A stretch of DNA of 64,000 nt from Pelecanus crispus. Taxonomy: Eukaryota > Chordata > Aves > Pelecaniformes > Pelecanidae. The stretch lies in assembly GCF_030463565.1 (NCBI RefSeq), contig NC_134644.1, positions 128,027,388 to 128,091,387 of the forward strand, read 5' to 3'. The notes under the pieces are model-generated. The model was not told the DNA's origin. It did not search any database and saw only the letters and a list, made by a program, of their open reading frames with translations. A program made the translations under genes and the position numbers. This document shows positions 1 through 13,975 of the stretch, piece by piece; the first letter of the stretch is position 1; each line of letters starts with the position of its first letter.

Positions 1-1178
1 GTCTTTTATTTCTGATCCTAGGTATGGGATTGATATATGATACTCAAAAGGCTCATGAGGTTGTATGAACGTTTTCAATCAATTGAGAAATGATGGGCAC
101 TGTTCTCGTGTGAAATCAAGAATAGGCTTGCACATAGAAATCTCGACTCCAACACACTTAATCACCATTTCAAATGTCTTCAAGTTCAATGTGTATCTAC
201 TGGGAATGTGTCAAGATAAAATTATCACATTAAAAGATTTGTGCTGGATGCTCTTAGTAAATATCAGCTGCACTGATAAAAAAACCAAGTCTTTAAAGTG
301 ACGCCAGATAACTACATAACATGCTGGTCCTCAAAACTTAATGCTCATACAGGATTATTTTTGAACCAAAACTGCTAACAGGTATCCCTGCCTCTAGAAC
401 TGTTGTGATAAATGTACAAACAGCCCATGCCTAAGGGTACCTCCTGAACATAACCACAGGCATAAGAAATTAAAAGCATAAGAAAAACCCAAACATAATT
501 GTTTCAGGAAATAAAAGTGTTAAGTCTTCACCAAATTGCCTAGTTTAAAGAAAACCAAAGATTTTTACATATTGATGACCTGGGAGATGCTTACTACTTC
601 CTGTAGCCTGGTCTGAGAAGCCCAGAACTGAACAGGCCCTACGCTCAGGAGCAATCAGCTCCAAAAAACTTCTGACTTGGTTTGCCATGAGGAGCAAATA
701 TGGACTTGGACTTTGAAAGTCCTAGTTTCAAGAGACATTTGTTTAGAAACTATTTTTCTTTGTCTAGAAGCAGTCTTGAATGGGGGGTGGAGTAATGAAA
801 GGGAAATTAACTCATTCAGGCATGGATTTAGGTATTAGGAAATGTGAAACCAATGAAAATTCTATGAAGAACATTAGGGTGGGTTTTGGCCGTGTATTTA
901 AATTGCGACATACACTTTAAATAAAATGGGATATTATCACAGACTTCAAGCAGCACATGCTGAAACCCTTATTTAGGGATGAAATTAAATAAGTTTTTTT
1001 CAACAAAATGATCTAAATTTATAATGCCATGTGTGAAGTCAGATCCTCCTATATGCACATGAAGCCTCATTAAGGGAATGAGTGGACGATTCAAGTATCT
1101 GATACCTCCCTGTATCATTCAGAAGTATGACATAAGCAGCTCACTAATTCTGAAAAATTACAGCATGAGGATATTTAC
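1..1178 (-). other. EPT1-like intron 3 (partial), no feature recognised
   Basis: This AT-rich sequence lies downstream of the exon 3 donor. I looked on the minus strand for an exon encoding the family's DG..D..AR active-site region and found none. No recognisable repeat is seen. Confidence 0.6.
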
Positions 1179-1287
1179 CTGAGGCAGTGTAGTCCCAGTC
1201 ATAAAAAGATATTAGAAAATAATTAACTAAAATCATGACAAATCCAGAGAATGTTAACAAGTTGGGAGCAATCCACAAAGGCACTAG
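1179..1287 (-). CDS. SELENOI-like: EPT1-like coding exon 3 (residues 43-78 plus one base), first membrane segment
   Basis: The acceptor is TTTTTTAACAG|CTAGTG and the donor is TCAG|GTAAAT. The 109-bp exon encodes LVPLWIAPNLLTFSGF and then a hydrophobic run VMILVNYFLISFY followed by DWDYTAS. The APNL(I/L)TFSGF motif is conserved across SELENOI and the related choline/ethanolamine phosphotransferases and starts the first membrane helix. The exon ends in phase 1, so the following exon must begin with two bases completing a codon. That exon, expected to carry the start of the CDP-alcohol phosphotransferase motif, was not found in bases 1-1178 on the minus strand. Confidence 0.92.
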
Positions 1288-4200
1288 CTGTTAAAAAAGA
1301 AAGAAAAAAAAGTTAGAAAAATTGTATTTTCAATTGTAAGTCCTATTTTAATTAAATATTTTTTATCAGGAAAGGAGAAGGCTGTATATGACATCAGCAA
1401 TGTTCAGATTTGTGTATATTTTCCCATTTTCAAATTAAAATAGTTTTTATTTTCAAATTTATTTTCAAATCTAATTCTTTTGCCTGATCTTTGTGACTGC
1501 AGTAAAAATGTCATTTAAAAATGTCGTAGTTCCTACGTTATACACAATCCTTATTTTCCCAGCCACCAAGGAAACCTTCCCGCAATTGTGCATATCACAA
1601 CTGAAAGAAGACTGCAGCACCCCAGTGTGGTAATTCAGCATCCACGTGGCAGGTTTTTTTAAGCATCCTATTCCCACACTATAACAAGGAAATTTCCTCT
1701 TCTAAAATATGTTAATAATTTCCAACTCAAAGCATCAACAAAATCAGACACTGAGTGCATTACCCTTTTAGATCCACAAGAACTCCCTGTTACAAGCAGC
1801 TCCCTACTTCTCTAGACAGTAAGTTTCCGCAGGGTCTCCGTCTTTAGCCATAAATTATGAACACTCCATTAATTCATTTGACTTTGTAGAGTGCTGAAAA
1901 GGACTCTCTGTCTTCACCTAAGCCTCTAATTCTTTGTCCCATTAACCATTCTCAGTTATTCATCCCCTGTGGCTTTGAGGTATTCCTTACACTGCAACAA
2001 GGATCCTTTCTGGTAACACTCTTTCCAAGTAACACAGTTTCTCCAAAATATTTTCTGAAATAGCATACACAGCTTTCTATGTGATTTTTAGACAGAATAT
2101 GTTTTATAGAAATACTAAGTATCAACCACTACCGTCACTCAAACACAGTATTAATATATTCAAAATATAAAAATATTGGAGTCTTATAATCAAATACTTT
2201 GGAGTGCCTAAGGACTGAAAACGTATATAAAGTACTTCAACATCACAAAATATTACAAAACAATATTAAAGAAAAAGAAGTCAAATAATTTCAGATACTA
2301 ATAATAGTTTTTAAATCAAATGTTTTGTTAATTTCTTTGAAGTAGGTAGATGGACAGATAGATTAATGCATAATAATTTATACACATCTTTACATTTCCT
2401 TTACCCTATTACTACATGAAAAATTTGCATATAGTATTTGAATGCTTGGACTGATTAATTATCCGGATTAGATCCTCTTTTCCTACTATAGAATGTTTAA
2501 TAATATTCAGGAGAAACTGTGCAACTGATAATGTACAGTGTAAACTTCAAAAATCAGGTTAAAACTCACAAATATTTTTCAGTTATATTTCTTAGGTGTT
2601 TTCTTTAATAACATTGGGAAAAATATTAAATCTGATAGTTGCTTTCCTTATGACCAGGATTTTATCACTAAGTTTAAAATACTGTATGTCAGCTCTTACA
2701 GTCTTTAAAATACATCATGGAATGCATACAACTACAATAAAAAAATTTAACTTATCTATCATTCTAAGTCTTCAAAAGTCCAATTCTAAATCCCTAAGAA
2801 CAAGTGACAGCAAATGTTCCCTGAAGCTCCTTTAGGAGAACAGCTGAGGAGCAACCCCTCGCTGCATGGTCCCCTCTTCTTACATTGACTGCACGCTCAG
2901 CATGCAGGGACAGTGGCACGTCACCTAATTTTGCTACCTGGAAATGCAGAAACCTTGGAAGATGGAGGCTTGGTATGAATCGCCTGCTGTCAAGTTTGTC
3001 TGATGTCTACGACCTTCTGTGAAATAAGAAGGGCAGATGCTGAAGGAATTCTAGACTGGTCTCTTTTAATCTAAACCATAGATCAAAAGAGTGCATTAAG
3101 AAAACCTGTGGCTGAACTGTTTATATGGATATACAGGTGCCATCCAACATGTTGTTTTAAAATTACTGATTTCTCCTGTATGATTCGTAATAATTGTTGA
3201 CTATTAAATAAAGTGGGGTGCCATAAATGTCTGCTTTCTAATTAGGTTCATCAGTCTAAATAGTCCCAATGTCATTATTAAGTTATTACAGGAAACAATT
3301 TGTGCTTACACAGTGCAAACATGAAGATGTTATTTTAACCACTTTTTTGTTAACACCATCTATTTTAAGGAGGAAACCATTAAAGCATGTTGCTTTAATG
3401 CTTGCAATCCCTTTGGCTAGGAGACACACCATGAAAAACAGTTACAGGAGATCTATCCTCAGGAAAAAAGCCTCTCCTGCAGTTAAACCCCTGAACATAC
3501 TCTTTTGATCCTTATGGAACCTAACCTGTCTAGGTATTTGGAAAGTATTCCAGCTGCAAAATCCCTTTTGTTTTATTTGATGCCCCTTATTCTTTTGGTT
3601 GACATTACACTACGATCACCCTATTTCACAACTCAAAAACTACGGGGTGTTAAAGATTAACTTCTTAGAGCCTGAATTTACTAGTATCCTATAGAAGGAT
3701 ACGTTGCAAGCTTTATTATCGAATTAACAAACAGTAGAAGTCTAATACATCAATGTGCTACATGATTAATACAACTGGAGGTGCCACTGGGGAGAGTCAC
3801 ATCTGCTCTCTGGCAAAACCATTGTATGCTTGAACCTTTCAAGAAACTTCTAGTTCCACAAAATACTAACTGATTTCCATTTTAATGGGTCTACAGCCAT
3901 TCACGCTAAAAACCTTAATACAAACAGCAAATGTTTTAATATATCAACTATTTGGATAATAAACGGTAAAATACACGTATTTATACAAAGCTCTGTTCAA
4001 ACTTGCAATATTCCTTAATTAAGTCACCTGAGACCACTAAAGTTCTAGTCATGTCCAATTCTAGTGATAAAATCAAAGTTCATAAAGGCAACAGAGGGGG
4101 GGTTAATTGACTTCAGTGAAGCTGGCATACACCTGTGTATCCCAGTGGGATTTCCTCCTTTTCCTCTCATTGTCCTGCACAAATTCAATTTCACGTTAAT

Positions 4201-7200
4201 ACAAATAGAGGAGGAATATTCAGTTCCTGTAGTAGCTAACTAATACTATCCATTATCTGTCAGAGAGCTCATGAATGTGCTTTATTATAAAATACAAATC
4301 TTAAAGGCAAAAGGACAGAGCATTGAATTATTTACAGAAGAAATACCTGTAGTTGCATAATCAGAATAATTTTAAATAACATGTAGAGAAAGTTAATTGT
4401 TACTCTACTTTCATATAGGTGTTACTATAGTTTCACACAACGTGGAAAAGCTGCCACAGAGTATCTCAGAGTACTTCAAGCCCATTACAGAATCCAGGCA
4501 TGAAACACTACCCTTCACGTTCTTCTTTGGCACCAGATTCAACATGTTTCCGAAGCACATACATCCAAAAACCACACTCAGACTGACACAGGCACGATAC
4601 AGTATATAAGAAAGATGTCCTTGGACAGGAAAGAGAGAAAGGTAATGCTCAGGATTTCCAGGTGAATTTCTAACTTAAATGCACGAATTCTTTGCTTTCC
4701 TAGCATTCCCACAACAGGTAAATGAGCTGGGTTGTGACAACATGTTTTCAGTTCTTATGTACGCCAACATCCCAGCTCATGAATTCACACATCTTCTCTA
4801 ACATCAGACTCTTCTTAATTTCTTATAACATAGGAAATACATCTTACAACAAATGGTAATGCCTCATAACATAGGAAACACATCTTACAATGAATTCTGT
4901 TACAGAATACAGAGAAACTTGTGTTGCAATTAGGACTAAATTGACACATGAAAGGCCAGACCCAAATCCCAAGACTCAGTTCTCATAGATTTTTTTTTTT
5001 TTTTTCTTGGCTCTATGAATTTTAGGTTGGTTCTTTTAACTCCTCTAGAATCTGGTAAAAATAGTCCCTGTGGAATGTTTATTTTCACCAGATTAGAAAC
5101 TAAAAGATAGTTGATTCATATCTGCAAATGGATGTATTAGGATGTCTGAACTGAGAGAACTTACTTCTCCCAGTCATCAAGAAGCACATTTGTACTGCCG
5201 AATTTTGAATTAACACATTAGATGCAATGTTTCTTCTTCTTCTTCTTAAAAAATTATCCCAGCTTTACTATATCTCCCTATTGCAATGTACTGTTCTATT
5301 TAAATAGAAATAAGATGATACACTGTAAAATGTAAATTCACTATTATATTCTAGATCACAGAATATTATAGTCTAGAGCATGTTCTTAGCCCAGTTATTA
5401 GCCCTTACAACAGGTGCAAGCTACAAAAAAATCAGTGATGATAAATTCATTCAAAGCTTCTCCTTCTAAAAATAAGATTTGATCACATTTATTATGATAC
5501 CACTGTTTTACTTACACTTCAAGAGAAAAAAAGTATTTTTTGGTGAACAGATGAGCAGACTTTTCTTGGACAGAGTTTGGGGCAACAGTCACTGCCACAC
5601 CTGGTTTCCGTATCTAGCCAGGACCAAAACCATTCTAGCAACTTCCATTCCTACTAATATTTTACAAAGAGTTAAATTTTGGCCAATAAGTTTGGTGCTC
5701 CCTCAGTTCTCATTTTTATCTCTAGCAGCAACCAAGAGGACCCTAGTGTAATCTCCATTACATACTGCTTTCCCCTCTGCAGCTGTGCATTCCTAGCTCC
5801 TCTGCAGGTCTCTGATTTTACCTGGCAGTATCTTCTAATGTTAGAATGACTACTTCTACAAAAGCTGAGAGCAATATAATTCCCCTTTAAATTCTTGTGA
5901 TACATCACTGAGAATTATCCTGTAATGCTCTTGCACCAGAAGGCAAAGCAGAACATTTATTGCTGTATATTCAGGGTTCAAACCAAAGCAAATGCCAAAG
6001 TACAGACAGCGCCCGCTCCTGTCTTTGTTTCTGTACTCGGATCTCCCAGCTTTTGAAATAGGTTTTCAGTCCTGTGCTCTGGTTTGGGTTCTCCTCCAGC
6101 AAGAAGTGAACAAAATCATGCTCACCTAAGATTTAAGGAGGTTTAAAAAAATCTAGAGAGGTCACATTTTTCATAGGTTCTATCACCCTATGCTACACGG
6201 GGACAGTCAAGAATGTTGTTTTTCTTCTGGGAAAACCCCGCAACCATTAGAAGAACTTATCTCCAAAGGAAGTTTTTCGCCGAGAATATTCTCCCTTCAA
6301 TTTGATAGCAGATGAATACCCAGGAACTCCTAAACGAAAGAGCAAGTGCACAGTAAAGCCTCTGCTCATCTCCCATGCTGGACTCCAAAGTCCTGGGAGG
6401 CTTTTCTGCCTCATTGTTTTCATCAATATTATGATGGGAATGAAAACAGTCTCTGCACTGAATTATTTAATTCAGTTTCACATCTTTGAATTGCTTTTCT
6501 CTCATACCATCTTCAGGTTGTTTTTTAATTCCTAAGTTAGGTAATATAAAAACACTTTCATGAAATTACACTGAGGTTATGAACAAGGGGTTATGATTTT
6601 CCTCCTATATCAAGCGCAAGCAATACCTGAATTATAGAATCCAAAGATGGCAGATCCAACAGCACTCTGGCCACATACATCCTTTTTTGTAAAAAGGTTT
6701 GTTTTCAAGTCTGCTCCAATCTAAAGATTTCCTCTAACGAGGCAGGCGCAGAAGTCATTGCTTCCTTGGAGATCAATAAAGTTCATATTTATTTGAGATA
6801 CAGCCTTTTTTTTGCCAACAACAGCAAAACTAATTGCGAGCAGTTTTCTTTTTAAAAACTGCAGATCATAATGCATTCAAGAGATGCCATCTTCCAATCA
6901 TTATGGTGATCATGGTAACCGCTCTCATTTTCAGCTTCTTAGAGAAATGCCTAGCTCCCTTGAGCAAGTACCCTTGGGAGAAAATGAGACAGCCCTTGCA
7001 TAAAATCATGTGCACAGCACAGAGATAAAGCCATGCTGTTGTTATGTGGCATATGCTGCACACAAATAATTTGTACTAAGTAAACACTTTAATGTCTGCA
7101 AAACTGTTTAATGAAAAATGTAATAATGAAAGATGTAAAAAAGAAACCAATGCCTTTTGTATAGCGATCAGAAAAAAAAACCAACTTGTTTTTCTAAAGA

Positions 7201-7390
7201 TAAACACCTCAAAATCCAAACATATTCATCTTAAATATAGCTATACATCCTGTAACATTTGTTTTCTTTTATACAGATGTCTTAATTTCAGCTTTATTAA
7301 TCAATACGTATTTTTAAATGAAAATACATGCTGTATTTAAAACAAATTATTACATTATCATGTGATATTTCTATTGAATAAAATTCTTAC
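1288..7390 (-). other. EPT1-like intron 2 (6,103 bp)
   Basis: The intron is AT-rich and bounded by consensus splice sites. Apart from a 25-bp direct repeat near 4.85 kb and a 16-base T run at 4990-5005, I see nothing with coding or repeat character. All short open frames here lack recognisable similarity and look like chance. Confidence 0.75.
4825..4890 (+). repeat. 25-bp direct repeat, two copies 41 bp apart
   Basis: Copies at 4825-4849 and 4866-4890 share ATAACATAGGAAA and CATCTTACAA, with one mismatch over 25 bases (T versus C after the GGAAA). This is a small local duplication inside EPT1-like intron 2. Confidence 0.85.
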
Positions 7391-7459
7391 CTTAATAATT
7401 TCATTCCAGATGGGCTGCATGATATACACAGATAAAGGATTTGTATCCACAGCACTGTA
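7391..7459 (-). CDS. SELENOI-like: EPT1-like coding exon 2 (residues 20-42)
   Basis: The exon is 69 bp, exactly 23 codons, flanked by a pyrimidine-rich acceptor (TTTCCTCACAG|TAC) and a donor (AAG|GTAAGA). It encodes [18 protein letters not shown] followed by NEIIK. The stretch [10 protein letters not shown] is the hallmark segment of the SELENOI/EPT1 N-terminus and separates it from CHPT1 and CEPT1, which carry a different sequence there. Both junctions are phase 0 and join cleanly to exons 1 and 3. In the family this is the cytosolic segment leading into the first transmembrane helix. Confidence 0.93.
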
Positions 7460-10400
7460 CTGTGAGGAAAAAACCAAACATGTTAAACAAAGCACTGAAC
7501 AATGCATATTTTTCCATCACTGTAAATCCTTCAGCATCTAAGAACAATCACTCTGAGTGTGACTGGTGTAAATTTATTTTATTTTGGTGACCATTCATAC
7601 GGTTTTAATTTAATTTAAAAGCACTGGCCTGGTTTACAATTACCTTGTTAGCAACTCTACATACTAACACAAAGGTTTAGGCTGGTGAAATAGCAAACAG
7701 TTCTGTAGTCAGATTTTACTTTTAAATTCTTATTAATTTTACAAGTTATCCTCTAAGACTCTGCATTTCTACCATATTTTGGATATGATATCTTTATTTG
7801 CACTACCTATTACTACTACTATTACTATGCATAGTCTGAGCAGCAGTTCACTGCTAGTATGTAGAATACATAGTGCATATGGAATATGGTCATAAGTGGA
7901 ATATTATCTCACAGAGATACACAGCTTTTGACATAGTAAAACAGTTGCATTTGCACTATGCCAATTAATGTAAGGTGATGTTGTTATAAAAATAAGCTCT
8001 AAAATAGCACAGTTCATTACCACAATAAAATTTACCTATTGGACAGACTTGTAAAAATATGATACGTGTTTTATAAATTCCAATAAGTGCATATCTCTAC
8101 CTTTTACAAATAAAGTATTTCAGAAATCCAAGCCCACCCCAAACTCCTGTTGTCTACTTTCTCCTCAGAGGACAGAATCAAGTTTTACCCTGCCTTGAGA
8201 CTGTGGAACACAGACTCAGAACAATCTGCAGAAGAATGATCTTAACTGAAAATACCACTCACAACTACGTTCTTGAGCTCTGGCGGGCCCACTGTGGAAG
8301 AAGTTACTCATCATTGGGGTGGTACACGTAATTCTTTCAGAAATTCTTGGACTTTGAAAGTGCATATATGGCTTATGTTGTTAGCACGATGCATATGACT
8401 CACATAAAGATTCAGATACATCTGTATACAGCATTGTCCAAACATCATGTGCGGACAACGGGAATAAAAGAGAGATGTGTTGGACCACAATTTGCCGAAG
8501 CTGTTCGCATGGAGAAGAGCTGATGACCGAGAGGCTTTCAGTTCACCTAACTTCAGCTAACAGCTCATTGTTCTCTCTGTAGTTAATTTATCAACCTCTC
8601 TTAGCCAACTACCCTTTGGATGAGGTTGCACTCTGGAAGTACCTGTTTCAAGTCATTAATTACCAAAGGAGCCTAGACACTTAAACTGAGGCACCTTTGA
8701 AGTGACTGAAGTCTGGCAAGATTAATCTCAGTTTCAGTATCCCCATTCACCAAGCTTTTACACACACACAGTTAACCTGCACACATCTCAGCTAAGAGCT
8801 TTGGGTGGATAAGCGCAAGGGGGACAAAAAAATTAATGCAGCATGCCTCAGGTTTTGAATGCAGTCTATCACTTTTCATCTAATCTTTCTGAGGATATCA
8901 GGCTACAGAGTGCTTAAGAACTCTTCCACGCATTTCCTTTTTCTATCTGCATACAAAGGACAGGTTTTCATTATTTTCTGGACAAAACAAAGCATTTGCT
9001 TACTTATTTGGTAATTTGTGGTTAAGTTTTAATCACAGATAATAAATGTAGTATACTTCTAAAATCACTATAACAAAGCTACATGTTGTGAATACATATT
9101 GGCAAACACCCAAGAAATCACCTATCAGCTACTGGTCAGACTGGGCAGACTAACCTTCTACAGGGAATAAAATGTACAGTTTAGTGAAGTGTACATCACC
9201 GACTTTTTTTCTAAAAATATTGGAAGTGTCACTGAAGTGTATCATTTTTCTCTGCTTCTGCCACCCATATTATGTAAAACATGAGACAATTCTGTCATCA
9301 ACAGCTCTTCTGCCAGAATATATATTACAATTCTTAAATACATTACCTCAGAAAAAAATGAATTTGCAGGTAAAACTAAAGTTTTCACTATTTTGTAGGT
9401 ATTTGCAGCTCCAGATGCTGTATTTCATATTGTATCTTTCAAACACTGATTATTACAACTGATTGATCTTTTGATGGTCCAGCTTGCATGCGAATTAACC
9501 CAGTCTGAACTGTCCGTGGGCTTTGCTTATACTTATGCCAAAAATAACAATAATACCAAGCCATACAATTACCTATGCCAACAGAACAGTCAGCTAGTAC
9601 TTAATTCACATGAGAACTATGGAAATCCTCTGCAAATGAAGAAAATTCAAAGTATCCATTAGCACTATTGAGGTTCCAGGTAATCAGGAATCTGCCCAAA
9701 GTTTCCCTGTAGCTATTGCCCATTTCCTTACCTCAACTGGTATTCAAAGACTATGTGAGGTACGAGATAATTTGCTGACTAGCAAATTCAATGAATTCAG
9801 ACATACCTGGATGAGAATGCGCAAACGTCAAAACATGTGACCTTAAGCATAAAGCACGGCCACACAAAATTCAGAGTCAGGAGAGAAAGCAAGTTGCAAG
9901 AAACATTGTTGCATTAACTGCTGGGAGATAGTTATTTTAACTCAAGCTGGTCCTTATGCTAACAGACTATTCCTTTTCTGGACTTAAATTACCTTATTCC
10001 AGGTAGCACCGAACTGTACCATACAGTCATATCCATTTGGATATACAGAGTAAAACTGTTATGAATTGCTTACATTTGAATTTTTGGCAGCAAAATGACT
10101 CCACAGGTTTTAATTTCCTATCAATAGCAACAAATTTGCAACATTTCACATTTCTGCCCAGAAATCAGCAAATTTTAATTTTTCTTTAACTTCATGAATC
10201 AGCACAGGATTTATTATCTCCATTGTATATGCTGGAAGACTGAAGCACAGGTGGGCTGTGATTCACCCTAAGAGTATATAGCAAAGGATACAGCTGCAAT
10301 ATTGTTAGAAATGTCATATTTATATACATAATTTAAGTATAAGCAATACCAGTTTATTCAAATAAAATCTGCCCATATTAGCTCAACTTTATGCTTGAGT

Positions 10401-11639
10401 TCAGTTTTACAAAAGGAAATAAAGAAGTTGCTAAAAATGTACAGGATGAAAAGCTTCTTTCCCAGACAAATTACTGTTTAAACCAGCTATATATCAGACA
10501 GTAATCACAGTTTAGGTTGCAGTATATTGAATATATGGTTCTGTGATCCCTCTAATATTTCATGTGAAGTTAGATGCCTGTTATGGAAGAATACACTAGC
10601 TGTTCCCACAAGGAAAAGATGAGAACCGCCTAATGATGATGTAAAGGCTTAGGTGAAGAACATAAATATTTTGGTAACTGCCCTTTTCCTGCAAGCAAAC
10701 TCAGCCAGGTCAGGCACAGGTATGGAAGAGCCCTGGCTGTAGGTATGTGCCGACGTTCTGACAACTCAATGGTTCTGCAGGCCTGGGGAACCTCCTTAAG
10801 TCAAGTGTTCACTGTATTTGTGTTACCCATGCGAAAAAAATCTCTATTAGTGAACAATACTTGGCAAAAGAGCAAATGATGGAAACGGGTGAGAAGTTAC
10901 TACAAGATAACCAAGTGTTTGCCTCTTGATGCACCACAGCAGATGTAGCTATGCATGTCATTACCTCATGATGAGTATTTGATGAATTGAGTTAACTTCT
11001 GCCTAAATGTAAAAGGATAAGGTATTTCATGTTTTCTGAGGGGGGAACACCAAAATGAGAGCAGCTGAAATGTGGTAAGTTCCCCCCACACCTTATTACA
11101 TGTAAATTATCTTGTTCCCTCACTCTAAAACTGGTTCGAAGTGCTATCAAACTTTTAAGGTGTTCTCAAAATTTTAAATGAGCTTGGAACCTGTAGTCAT
11201 TTATATCGGTTCAAAATTAATGAAAAGGGGATGGGGGGAAAAAATAATTTTCTCCTCCTCCTAAATTAACTTTTCATGAAGATAGTAGAAGACAGCCTAA
11301 ACCAGCTAAGAATCAATCCATCAAATTCAAAATAGGCAAAATTATTGTCTTCAAACAAGTGAGCTATTGAAAATAATAACCCCACAGAGTGGTTTTCCAC
11401 AATATTTGCACAATGATTTATTTCCACAATGCCACCTGGACCGACCACTTCTCCAGCATGCATAAATAATGCAAGTTTGTCATCATTTGGCCCATACTTA
11501 CATGCAGGGACCTATGTCTCAGATGGAAAATTTTGAGGGATTTGCTGATGGAAAAGCTTTAAAAAATTGGTGTTCCACAGCTTATCTTTGAAATAAAATA
11601 AAAAAAGATTTAAGCAGGTGATGAGGTTTTACTGTCTAC

Positions 11640-11870
11640 CATGTATGACCCAGCTACCCCTCCCAGGGCCAGCACAGTGCGGGTGGCCCCTTCCCTGGGT
11701 GCCCATGGGCAGAGGCTCCCAGGTGCTGAGGGCAGCAGCCAGGTCCTAGCCCTGGTCCCTGGGAGCTTTCGGCTGAGCCTCTGCAAGTGGGACAGGACGG
11801 GCTGCCGGGCCCTGTCCTGCCGCCCCGGCACCCCCGCCGCCCCCAGCCATCATGGCACCCTGACAGGTAC
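11640..11870. other. GC-rich islet of unknown nature
   Basis: About 230 bp of strongly GC-rich sequence sits abruptly in AT-rich intron. Overlapping frames are open on both strands (a 110-codon frame from 11641 on plus, and 73- and 136-codon frames on minus), as expected of GC-rich DNA. I see no splice-bounded exon and no family similarity. Confidence 0.5.
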
Positions 11871-13292
11871 CAATACCTTCCTACTGCTTCTTTTATCACA
11901 TCTCCTCTCTGACTATGCAATTTCACAATACCTGTGTTTTGCCACTGACACGAAAGGGGATAAGGAGGAATGAGGATGTATTGGGTGAGGAATAGTCTCT
12001 TTTGCATTAGACGAGTTTTTTGTGGTTTTGAAGGCTGCAAGATGATTCTCCCAATCCAGGGCATGAATCAGTCGCTATTTAAGAGAGATCAGTGGGAACT
12101 CTCCCTTCTGGGCAAGTTGAACTTTCAGCATGCAACATGAACTTTCCTTCTGTGGTCTCTTACACTTCTGGAACCACACAAAAATTAAAGAAAACTGAAA
12201 TACTGACATATTTTGTAACAATTTTCCATCCACCTTTCAGATTTCTAGAACACATTAAACACGTGGGTTTTAATTCTACTTTATATACATGTTTACAGGT
12301 TTGTAGATGTTATGGGACACAGTCTTGGGTTTTAACAAAAGCTTCACAAAAGGAAAGAAGTACACTATAAAACAACGACAGAATTATACAACATTGTGGA
12401 TGCCAAATGAATTCCAAATGGTCAGCAGTTCAAAAGTGCTGATGCATTCCAAAACACAGTCCTGCAATCTCTAATAATAAAATTACTTTATGTTATATCA
12501 TCATTTAGTTAATTATTCATAAATAATGGCTTGGATTTAGTATCTCCTATTGCTTAAATACTTTGGACTACCCTGCCTTTTTCTGCCATCCTTTTTTTTT
12601 TTTTTTTTTTTAATTAAGTCATCAATACCTAAATCCAGGAGTTATAAGCCCCTAAGACATCTAGGGCTGAAGCATATAATGTATGAGTAGAAACTAAAGA
12701 ACAGGGTTTGTAATTTAGCCTGGAAAAGAGTAGGTGGTGGTGGGCATGACACAAATGCTTGTCTCTTTGGGGGTCTGAGGTTGTGGACTCTTATTACCTG
12801 ACAGTTGCACTGTCTGTACTCGGGCTGGATGTAGCTGCATTGTGAGGGAAGAGGCTGCCTGAGTTGGGCTCCTGAGTGGTTCTATCCCCCCTGACTTTGC
12901 ACCCTTCGGTTCCATTAGCTTGTGCATACCTACAGCTAGGAAATAGGGTTAATTTTTCCTTCCTTCTTAAACTATTCTTAGTAAAATACTCAAAACCCAG
13001 TGTGATGGTTTGGGCAACTCAACATTTCTGGTTGGTATTACTAAGTCATCAGGAAGTTGTTATTATGTAAACTGCTGCCCTGGGGATGCTTCTTTGTAAA
13101 TGTATACTTGTCATTCAGACCTCCTGATGCACTGGGCCACACACCACATCCTGTCACTTAATGGAGGTAGGTATGAATCCATGCCCATGAGGTCATGGGG
13201 CACGTGGAGTTGTGGGAGATAGGTTGCTCTTAGGGATTCATGCCTGCTAGTGGCACATCCCCTTGCCTGCAGAGCAGCGTTGTCGCCTCAAG

Positions 13293-13975
13293 ATCACAGA
13301 ATCATGGGTTAGGATCACAAGATAATTCAGGTCAGAATGGACCTCAGCAGGTCTCTAGTCCTACCTCCTTCTCAAAGACGCTCAGCCAGGAGCTCAAACC
13401 AGGTGCTTGGTACTTTATCCAGATGGGTCTTGAAAAGCTCCAAGGATGGGGACTGCACAACCTCCCTGGGCAGCCTGTGCCACTGCCTCACTGTGTTCTT
13501 GAGGAAAATTTTCTCCTTATATCCAGCATGAAGATGTCTTGTCTCAGCTTGTGCCTGTTGTCTGTTGTCTTCCCACCATGCACCGTTATAAAGAGGCTGG
13601 CTTCATCTCCTCAAGGACTTCCCCACAGGTACTGGGGGGCTGCTGCTAGGTGCCCCTGAAGATGTCTTATCTCCAGGCCAGACAAGCCCCAGACCCTCCT
13701 CACAGGCCAAGTGCTCCAGCCCCAACTACTCTGGTGGCCTCTGCTGAACTTGCTCCAGTTTGTTGACGTCTGTCTTGTATTGGGGACCCAAAACTGGACA
13801 CAGGATTCTAGATGTGGCCTAATAAAGGAGGAAAATTACTTCCCCCTTACTTAATGGGCTGTGCTACTGCTAATACAACCCAGGATGCTGTTGACCTTCT
13901 TTGCTGCCATGGCACACTGAGGGCTTGTGTTCACCTTCCTGCCTGCCACAATCCCATTTGCCAGGAGTAAGGGGC
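13293..13975 (-). mobile_element. CR1 LINE 3' fragment, minus orientation
   Basis: The 3' end lies on the left, where an AGAATCATGG-type sequence resembles the CR1 terminal repeats. The body carries typical reverse-complement CR1 landmarks: CTCCAAGGATGGGGACT, the segment for a CCTGGGCAGCCTGTGCCA motif, and an AAAACTGGACACAGGATTC stretch. It is about 680 bp, 5'-truncated and decayed, with no open reverse-transcriptase frame. Confidence 0.85.

Noticed and set aside
1..1178. Search for the catalytic exon of the EPT1-like gene
   Set aside because: No minus-strand sequence encoding the DG..D..AR region was seen, so it must lie left of the window.
13240..13659. 139-codon plus-strand frame
   Set aside because: It lies antisense to a minus-oriented CR1 fragment and reads its non-coding complement.
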